Shown here in pieces: positions 58,192 through 64,000 of a stretch of 64,000 nucleotides of DNA. The DNA is from an uncultured Cohaesibacter sp. GTDB lineage: Bacteria > Pseudomonadota > Alphaproteobacteria > Rhizobiales > Cohaesibacteraceae. Every line of letters starts with the position of its first letter. The stretch's first letter is position 1. The position numbers and the translations under genes are program-made. The notes under the pieces are model-generated. The model saw only the letters and a list, made by a program, of their open reading frames with translations, had not been told where the DNA came from and did no database searches. The stretch covers positions 511,303-575,302 of the forward strand of contig NZ_OY761553.1 of the NCBI RefSeq assembly GCF_963664735.1, given 5' to 3'.

Positions 58192-58938
58192 ATGGCAATA
58201 CCTCGGCATTTGGCTGTCATTATGGATGGTAACGGGCGGTGGGCCAAGGAGCGCAAGTTGACCCGTACCCACGGTCATCGTCAGGGTGTAGTTGCTGTTC
58301 GTGAAATTGTGGCGAATTCCATTGAACTGGGTATCGAATATCTTACACTATTTGCTTTCAGTTCCGAAAACTGGTCGCGGCCTCAGTCTGAAATCAGAGA
58401 TCTTCTTGGCCTGCTGAAGCTGTTTATCAATAAGGATCTGGCTACCTTGCACAAGCAGAATGTGCGAGTAAGGGTGCTTGGCAGTCGTCAAGAGCTTGAT
58501 CGTGATATTGTTGCGTTGCTTGATAAGGCGGAGAATCTCACCGAGCGCAATAGCGGGCTGAACCTGATGATTGCCTTCAATTACGGTGCCCGTCACGAAA
58601 TCACCGATATGGTTCGGCACTTGGCCGCTGAAGTAGAAGCTGGTCGCCTTGGCTCTAGCGAGATCAATGAAGCGCTGATTTCGCATTCTCTTTATACCAG
58701 AGACATTCCTGATCCTGATGTGATTTTGCGAACCAGCGGTGAGCAGCGCTTGAGCAATTTCCTTTTGTGGCAGGCCGCTTATTCGGAGTTTGTTTTTGTT
58801 GACTGTTATTGGCCTGATTTCGACAAGCGACAACTGGAGTTGGCGCTTGTTGAATATGGGCACCGCAACAGACGTTTTGGTTGCGTAACGGTCGATGACG
58901 TTGACGCGCCTCAGAGTGCACTTGCCTCAGGCGGGTAG
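58192..58938 (+). CDS. uppS: Undecaprenyl diphosphate synthase (cis-prenyltransferase)
   Basis: Condenses isopentenyl-PP units on farnesyl-PP to make the undecaprenyl carrier for cell wall synthesis. The 248 residues begin MAIPRHLAVIMDGNGRWAK, with the catalytic aspartate, and end with the RTSGEQRLSNFLLWQAAYSE signature. The start at 58192 has GGAGG four bases upstream; an in-frame ATG at 58147 with GGGGA upstream is an alternative. It is the first of the uppS-cdsA-dxr envelope and isoprenoid set. Confidence 0.96.
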   Translation: MAIPRHLAVIMDGNGRWAKERKLTRTHGHRQGVVAVREIVANSIELGIEYLTLFAFSSENWSRPQSEIRDLLGLLKLFINKDLATLHKQNVRVRVLGSRQELDRDIVALLDKAENLTERNSGLNLMIAFNYGARHEITDMVRHLAAEVEAGRLGSSEINEALISHSLYTRDIPDPDVILRTSGEQRLSNFLLWQAAYSEFVFVDCYWPDFDKRQLELALVEYGHRNRRFGCVTVDDVDAPQSALASGG

Positions 58939-58969
58939 GGATCATCCTGACTGGATGGTTCTCAAAATC

Positions 58970-59857
58970 ATGGGAGAATCTGTTCTGAACTCTTTGAATG
59001 AATCCGCAAGCCAACAGGAGGAGACGGCGCAAAAGAAAACTCTCTGGTCTGATCTGCTGGTCAGGGTTGCGTCAGGAATTGTGCTCGCGGTTGCTGCCTT
59101 CGCCGTTACTTATTGGGGCGGTGTGGCGTTTGCTCTGTTTTTTGGAGCGGTAACTGTTCTCATCTATCGCGAATGGGTCAATATGGTTGGAGAAGCCCCA
59201 GTGGGTACTCCTGCCATGGCTGGCTATATTACAATCATCGGCTCCCTTCTTTGTTTCTACTGGGGTGATTGGCCTGCAGGTTTGGTTTTACCGGTTTTGG
59301 GAGCGGGATACCTGCTTATTGCGCGTTGTTCTTACAGGGCAGCCCGTTGGTGCGGGCTCGGTATTCTCTATGCAGCCTCTTTTGGCGGCGCGGTGTTTTT
59401 GCTTCGTCAGGACGACGAGGTCGGTTTCCATGCGATTCTTGTCCTGTTTGCTCTGGTTTGGGGGACTGACGTTGCAGCCTATTTCGTCGGAAAATTTGTC
59501 GGTGGTCCCAAGCTGTGGAAACGGGTTTCCCCCAAGAAGACGTGGTCCGGCTCGCTGGGAGGTCTGGTTCTGGGGACAGGGTTTGCGATTTTTGTCGGCT
59601 GGATTTTGGGTATTCCTGCAAGCGTCAAGCTGATTGCTATGCTTGGTGGACTATCCGTGCTCTCACAGGTGGGAGACCTTGCAGAGTCTCAAATGAAGCG
59701 TATGTTTGGCGTCAAGGATTCCGGTACTCTTATTCCTGGGCATGGAGGTGTCATGGATAGGGTGGACGGATTGCTGTTTGCTGTTGTCGCCGCTGCATTG
59801 ATCGGGTTCTTTTTCGCAGACATCCATTCTGTCGCGTCGGGTTTCCTTATCCAGTAG
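58970..59857 (+). CDS. cdsA: Phosphatidate cytidylyltransferase
   Basis: Makes CDP-diacylglycerol, the precursor of bacterial phospholipids, in the inner membrane. The 295 residues hold about seven or eight helices and the diagnostic C-terminal signature QMKRMFGVKDSGTLIPGHGG followed by VMDRVDGL. WGTDVAAYFVGKFVGG is the preceding conserved segment. The start is ambiguous: 58970 (MGESVLNS) is used here, and 58955 is possible. It begins 31 bp after uppS. Confidence 0.93.
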   Translation: MGESVLNSLNESASQQEETAQKKTLWSDLLVRVASGIVLAVAAFAVTYWGGVAFALFFGAVTVLIYREWVNMVGEAPVGTPAMAGYITIIGSLLCFYWGDWPAGLVLPVLGAGYLLIARCSYRAARWCGLGILYAASFGGAVFLLRQDDEVGFHAILVLFALVWGTDVAAYFVGKFVGGPKLWKRVSPKKTWSGSLGGLVLGTGFAIFVGWILGIPASVKLIAMLGGLSVLSQVGDLAESQMKRMFGVKDSGTLIPGHGGVMDRVDGLLFAVVAAALIGFFFADIHSVASGFLIQ

Positions 59858-59910
59858 AGCAGTGAAGTTGCGGCTCATGGAAAGTCGCATTTGTTAGATA
59901 TGAGTATGTT

Positions 59911-61128
59911 ATGTCCAAATCTTCATCCGATGAATCACGTTCGTGCAACCATGCTGGCGGGATCAAGACCATTTCAGTGTTGGGAGCGAGCGGCTCGGTT
60001 GGAGATTCTGCACTAGACATCATTCTGGGGGCGCCTGATCGCTATAGAGTGAATGCCCTTACCGCCAATCGGAACGTTGAAAAACTCGCCAAAGCGGCCA
60101 TTGCTTCCGGCGCGCGTTATGCTGTTGTTGCAGATGATCGCTGCTACGATGATCTCAAGGATGCCTTGTCCGGGTATGATATCGAGGTCGGGGCAGGGCA
60201 TGCGGCCGTTGAGGAAGCCGCCGAACGGCCTGCCGATATCGTGATTGGTGCTATTGTTGGCGCTGCTGGTATTTGCCCCACTCTTGCTGCGCTTAAAGCG
60301 GGCAATCAGGTGGCTCTGGCAAACAAGGAAGCGCTTGTTTGTGCCGGTGATCTGGTGATGGCGGAGGCTGCTCGTCTGGGCAAACCAATTCTTCCCGTTG
60401 ACTCTGAGCATAGTGCGGTATTTCAGGTTTATGAGCGCGATAACCGCCACGAGATTTCCGAGATCGTTTTGACGGCTTCGGGTGGTCCTTTTCGAACGTG
60501 GGACAAGGACAAGATTGCCAATGCCTCGATAGAAGAGGCTTTGTCTCATCCCAATTTCTCCATGGGGAGCAAAATCACCATTGATAGCGCCTCGATGATG
60601 AATAAGGGGCTTGAGCTGATAGAGGCCTATCACCTTTATGGTTTGCCTGCAGAAAAGCTCAAGGTTGTGGTGCATCCCCAGCAAATCATTCATGGCATGG
60701 TTGCCTATAGCGATGGGTCTTTGCTGGCGCAATTGGGGGCTCCCGACATGCGCATTCCTGTCGCCCATTGTCTTGCCTGGCCACAAAGGGCACCGGCAAA
60801 AACAGATCGCATTTCTCTCATTGAAATTGCGCAGTTCACATTTGAAGCGCCAGACTACGAGCGTTTTCCATGCTTGCAGCTGGCAAAGAATGCGCTGGAA
60901 GCGGGTGGTAGCCTGCCCAACATTATGAATGCGGCAAATGAGATTGCCGTCGCAGCTTTTCTCGAAGGCAAGATACAGTTTGGCGGTATTGCGGGGCTCG
61001 TCGAGAGCGTAATGGTTGCGTTTGACAAGCGTGGTGATATTGCGCCGGCACATGATGTTGCTGACGTCTTGTCTCTGGATAAAGCATCGCGTGCACTGGC
61101 GACCGAATTACTACAAGCGCAGGGCTAG
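59911..61128 (+). CDS. dxr: 1-deoxy-D-xylulose 5-phosphate reductoisomerase
   Basis: Converts DXP to 2-C-methylerythritol 4-phosphate with NADPH, the first committed step of the MEP isoprenoid pathway. The 405 residues have the NADPH loop SVLGASGSVGDSALDII, the metal and substrate site PVDSEHSAVFQ, TASGGPFR, and SASMMNKGLELIEA. A short polar N-terminal extension of about 18 residues precedes the Rossmann fold. uppS upstream uses a product of this pathway. Confidence 0.96.
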   Translation: MSKSSSDESRSCNHAGGIKTISVLGASGSVGDSALDIILGAPDRYRVNALTANRNVEKLAKAAIASGARYAVVADDRCYDDLKDALSGYDIEVGAGHAAVEEAAERPADIVIGAIVGAAGICPTLAALKAGNQVALANKEALVCAGDLVMAEAARLGKPILPVDSEHSAVFQVYERDNRHEISEIVLTASGGPFRTWDKDKIANASIEEALSHPNFSMGSKITIDSASMMNKGLELIEAYHLYGLPAEKLKVVVHPQQIIHGMVAYSDGSLLAQLGAPDMRIPVAHCLAWPQRAPAKTDRISLIEIAQFTFEAPDYERFPCLQLAKNALEAGGSLPNIMNAANEIAVAAFLEGKIQFGGIAGLVESVMVAFDKRGDIAPAHDVADVLSLDKASRALATELLQAQG

Positions 61129-61218
61129 GATTCCGTTTGGTTCCCTTGTGCTGAGATTATAGATATTCAATAGATTTAACGCCTTGGGCTTCCTTGGCGG
61201 ACAAAGTGAGGTGTTGTT

Positions 61219-62115
61219 ATGGTTGGTCAACCCGATAAAACTCTTCTCGAATTAGCGGCTCGATATTCTTATATTCCGGACCCCAAGAACAATGAAACAT
61301 TGGATGAAGTGCGTGAAAAGAATACAGATGCGCGGCGCTCTTTGGTGGCGCGCCATAATGACGATGTTGTAATCGAAGAAACTGATTTCGGACGGCGGTT
61401 TACACCGAAAACTATCAAGAGCGGCCCTCGCAAACTGATCCTCTATATCCATGGAGGAGGATGGCGTAATTGCAATGTCATTACCCATGCAAGTATCATG
61501 GCGGAGCTGTCGGTTCTGGCTGGGCGAGAAGTCTTCGGATTGAGCTATCCTCTGGCCCCAGAGCAAGTTCATCCTGCGGCGATTGATACTATCCATGCGA
61601 AAATTCTGAAAATTGCTGAGGAAGAAGGATGCGAGATTGTTCTTGCCGGAGACAGTGCCGGTGCCAACCTTGCTCTGGCTGCCGCTCTTAGAATGCGAGA
61701 CGAAAAGAGCCCGGTGAAAGTCAGCGCTTTGCTGCTTTACTATGGCTGCTATCGGCGTCTTTATGATACCCGCTCACACAAGGCCTATGGCGACGGTAGC
61801 AAAGGACTTGCTACCGAGTGGATGCGTGCGCTCTGGAACTTCTATTTGCCTGAAACAAGCGATCCCAAATATGCTGATTTGTCTCAGGAGGATATGGCTG
61901 GGTTGCCGCCGGTATTCATTTGCGAAGCAGAATGTGATTGCCTTGCTGATGACAGCCGATGGTTGGCCGGAAAGCTTATGGAAGCTGGGGTAAGACATTT
62001 CTATGATGTCTATGAGGGTGTTACGCACGGATTTATTCATTTTAGCAACGTGTATGATCCGAGCTATAGGGCGCTACAGTCTGCTGTTCGGTTCATGGCC
62101 ATGCTGGAAGACTGA
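61219..62115 (+). CDS. Alpha/beta hydrolase, HSL (GDXG) type
   Basis: A 298-residue esterase or lipase-like enzyme. The oxyanion motif is YIHGGGWRN, the nucleophile is in LAGDSAGANLALAAAL, the acid in CEAECDCLADDS, and the histidine in GVTHGFIHF, so the triad is complete. SYPLAPEQVHPAAID is the HSL-family segment. No signal peptide, so it is cytoplasmic. GAGG lies seven bases before the ATG. It is inserted between dxr and rseP, which are normally adjacent, and is closed by its own terminator. The substrate is unknown. Confidence 0.9.
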   Translation: MVGQPDKTLLELAARYSYIPDPKNNETLDEVREKNTDARRSLVARHNDDVVIEETDFGRRFTPKTIKSGPRKLILYIHGGGWRNCNVITHASIMAELSVLAGREVFGLSYPLAPEQVHPAAIDTIHAKILKIAEEEGCEIVLAGDSAGANLALAAALRMRDEKSPVKVSALLLYYGCYRRLYDTRSHKAYGDGSKGLATEWMRALWNFYLPETSDPKYADLSQEDMAGLPPVFICEAECDCLADDSRWLAGKLMEAGVRHFYDVYEGVTHGFIHFSNVYDPSYRALQSAVRFMAMLED

Positions 62116-62141
62116 TCGAGACGAGCATGTCTTGATGCTTC

Positions 62142-62170
62142 AGGGATCATCGCAAGATGGTCCCTTTTTG
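62142..62170 (+). terminator. Intrinsic terminator between the hydrolase and rseP
   Basis: Ten-pair stem AGGGATCATC / GATGGTCCCT (one T-G pair) capped by a GCAA tetraloop, followed by five T residues. Confidence 0.9.
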
Positions 62171-62283
62171 ATGCAGGTCATTTCATTCATGTGGACCCGT
62201 TGATCTTACCATATTTTATCCCTATTTAAGCCTTCTTTAGAGGATCCACACTAAACTCGCGCCCAGGAAATTTGGAGAATTTG

Positions 62284-63432
62284 ATGGAAATCCTACAGAG
62301 CGTCTTCTCAGCTGGTACCGGCTTGCTCGGATATGTTATTCCTGCGCTGTTTGTGCTTATGATAGTTGTGTTTTTTCATGAGCTTGGCCACTTTATGGTG
62401 GCCAGGTGGTGTGGTGTCACAATTTCGGAATTCTCCATTGGTTTCGGCAAGGAACTGTTCGGTTTTTATGACAAACATGGCACGCGCTGGAAAATTTCAC
62501 TGATTCCCTTGGGAGGGTTTGTGAAGTTTCTTGGCGATGAGAATGCGGCAAGTGTTCCCGATCAGGAGGCTCTCTCCAATGTTGGGCAAGACGATCGGGA
62601 AGGGTCGTTGCACTCGAAGTCCCTCTGGGCAAGAGCTGCGATTGTTGCCGCAGGCCCCTTCGCCAACTTCCTTCTTTCCATTGTTATTTTCAGCTCGCTG
62701 CTGTTCATTTACGGCAAACCGATGACGCCTGCTCGCGTTGATGCTGTGGTTCCTGATAGCGCCGCCGCTGAAGCTGGATTTGAAGTCGGAGACATCATGC
62801 TCTCCGTCGATGGAACAAAAATAAAGTCTTTTGCCGATGTTCAGGGGATCATCGCCCTGAGCTCCGGTGACGCGCTGGATATTGTTGTGGAGAGAAATGG
62901 TGAAACCATTACGCTCAAAACAACCCCGCGGCGCACTGAAGTTACGGACCAGTTCGGCAACAAGCAAAAAATCGGAGTGCTTGGCATTCGTCACGAAGCG
63001 CGGCCAGAGGATGTGGTTCGTGTGGAATATGGGCCTTTGCAGGCCGCTTGGGGCGGTGTTGAAGAGACCTATAGCATCGTTCACCGTACACTAGGGTATG
63101 TCGGTCGCATTTTCGTAGGCAAGGAAGATGCGGATCAACTGGGCGGCCCGATCCGTGTGGCGCAAGTTTCAGGGCAGGTCGCCACGTTGGGGATTGTTGC
63201 GTTGTTTAATCTTGCCGCGATCCTTTCCGTAAGCATTGGATTATTGAATTTGTTCCCTATCCCGATGCTTGATGGGGGGCATCTGGTGTTCTATGCTCTG
63301 GAAGGAATAAGAGGAAAGCCATTGTCGGCCAAAAGCCAGGAGTTGGGCTTCAGAATTGGGTTGGCGTTGGTTTTTTCTCTCATGATTTTTGCTACGTTCA
63401 ATGATATCACACATATTTTTCTGGCTGATTAA
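62284..63432 (+). CDS. rseP: Site-2 protease RseP (membrane zinc metalloprotease)
   Basis: An intramembrane protease that cleaves transmembrane anti-sigma factors and leftover signal peptides. The 382 residues have the zinc motif HELGH in the first helix, a central PDZ domain (ARVDAVVPDSAAAEAGFEVG), and the C-terminal LNLFPIPMLDGGHL with the third ligand. TTTGGAGA lies before the ATG at 62284; an in-frame TTG at 62272 is less likely. bamA follows after 218 bp, the conserved order. Confidence 0.96.
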   Translation: MEILQSVFSAGTGLLGYVIPALFVLMIVVFFHELGHFMVARWCGVTISEFSIGFGKELFGFYDKHGTRWKISLIPLGGFVKFLGDENAASVPDQEALSNVGQDDREGSLHSKSLWARAAIVAAGPFANFLLSIVIFSSLLFIYGKPMTPARVDAVVPDSAAAEAGFEVGDIMLSVDGTKIKSFADVQGIIALSSGDALDIVVERNGETITLKTTPRRTEVTDQFGNKQKIGVLGIRHEARPEDVVRVEYGPLQAAWGGVEETYSIVHRTLGYVGRIFVGKEDADQLGGPIRVAQVSGQVATLGIVALFNLAAILSVSIGLLNLFPIPMLDGGHLVFYALEGIRGKPLSAKSQELGFRIGLALVFSLMIFATFNDITHIFLAD

Positions 63433-63650
63433 GCATGTTAATGGATTTTATCCGAAACAAATATTATGGTGATTTTCGCAGAAATTTGTGGCTTAAAGGC
63501 AACTGGACGTAGTCTTTGTAGCAGTAAAGCGTCTTCAGGGGTTGATCCTTTCGCGATTCAAGGTAAAACCTTTTTAGGCATAGAGATTCCATTTCGTGGA
63601 CAATTTGTGTCCAAAACGAATGACGATTTAGAAAAAGAGTGTTTGGGCTG

Positions 63651-64000
63651 ATGAATAAATTAAAGACCATCGCTTGGAAAGCGGCACTGGCAACCGTAAT
63701 GTGTGCTGGTGCGCAGCTAGGTCCTGTAGATATTTTTGCAATCAGTCCGGCCTTCGCGCAAACGGTCAGTCAGATCGTTGTACGGGGTAACGCACGTGTG
63801 GCGGATGACACCATCCGTTCATACATCGTTATCAAGCCGGGGCAAAGATCGAGTGCATACGATATTGATGAGTCATTGAAGGCTCTATATCAGACTGGCC
63901 TTTTCAAGGATGTGGATATTCACATGAGCGGATCGACGCTTGTTGTGAATGTTCAGGAAAACGCAGTCATCAACCGCATTTCTTTCGAAGGCAATAAGCG
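63651..64000 (+). CDS. bamA: Outer membrane protein assembly factor BamA, 5' part
   Basis: The central component of the BAM complex that folds beta-barrel proteins into the outer membrane. Only the first 116 codons are in the window. It begins MNKLKTIAWKAALATVM, a signal peptide likely cleaved after SPAFA, followed by the first POTRA domain: QIVVRGNARVADDTIRSYI, DIDESLKALYQTGLFKDVDI, then NAVINRISFEGNK starting the second. The gene runs past the right edge. rseP is the upstream neighbour, as in most proteobacteria. Confidence 0.92.
   Translation, partial: MNKLKTIAWKAALATVMCAGAQLGPVDIFAISPAFAQTVSQIVVRGNARVADDTIRSYIVIKPGQRSSAYDIDESLKALYQTGLFKDVDIHMSGSTLVVNVQENAVINRISFEGNK

Noticed and set aside
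63466-63651. Plus-strand 61-codon ORF between rseP and bamA
   Set aside because: No ribosome binding site or family; the interval is the bamA leader.

Overview
The window is a chromosomal stretch of an alphaproteobacterium, almost certainly of the Hyphomicrobiales (Rhizobiales). Gene order is the main evidence: tig-clpP-clpX-lon-hupB, a complete 14-gene nuo operon followed by birA-rnj-mce-DUF1467-proS-lolC-lolD-dnaE, and rpsB-tsf-pyrH-frr-uppS-cdsA-dxr-rseP-bamA are the classical rhizobial arrangement. Other markers agree: a NuoE with a C-terminal helix-hairpin-helix extension, a short prolyl-tRNA synthetase, glnB-glnA and a TIGR02301 protein beside parE. Base composition looks moderate by eye, lower than in many soil rhizobia, so a marine lineage such as Cohaesibacteraceae is possible; that is inference only.

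Layout. 1-6.2 kb (mostly minus strand): an RhlE-type DEAD-box helicase, three small uncharacterised proteins (one exported), a TIGR02301 exported protein overlapping the end of parE, and parE. 6.5-12.4 kb: a small tail-anchored ORF, a variant histidine phosphatase, the nitrogen genes glnB-glnA (minus strand, with a -24/-12 promoter and an NtrC-like site upstream), the bifunctional NAD(P)HX repair enzyme Nnr, and a P-loop kinase. 12.7-20.5 kb: tRNA-Leu(UAG), then the folding and proteolysis block tig, clpP, clpX, lon and the nucleoid gene hupB, each unit closed by a clear intrinsic terminator. 20.5-23.4 kb: a cysteine-cluster protein, two tRNA-Val(UAC) on the minus strand facing away from two tRNA-Asp(GUC) on the plus strand, and a PfkB-type sugar or nucleoside kinase.

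24.0-39.6 kb: nuoA-N encodes the whole proton-pumping NADH:quinone oxidoreductase. Two unrecognised two-helix membrane proteins are encoded between nuoH and nuoI. A strong terminator follows nuoN. 39.7-51.6 kb: birA, RNase J, methylmalonyl-CoA epimerase, a DUF1467 membrane protein, proS, the LolC/E and LolD lipoprotein-release transporter (LolD with a long N-terminal extension), a possible 27-residue membrane peptide, and dnaE (replicative polymerase). 51.7-54.1 kb: an EamA transporter divergent from an AraC regulator, and a small cysteine-rich exported protein. 54.2-64 kb: the rpsB-to-bamA cluster joins translation (S2, EF-Ts, RRF), UMP kinase, undecaprenyl-PP and phospholipid synthesis, DXP reductoisomerase, the S2P protease RseP and the outer-membrane assembly factor BamA (cut by the window end). 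An alpha/beta hydrolase sits between dxr and rseP.

The window is mainly conserved core genome. I saw no CRISPR array, prophage, insertion sequence, toxin-antitoxin pair or recognisable defence island. The candidates for undescribed biology are modest: the two small membrane proteins inside the nuo operon, the LolD extension, several very small membrane ORFs, and the cysteine-cluster proteins.
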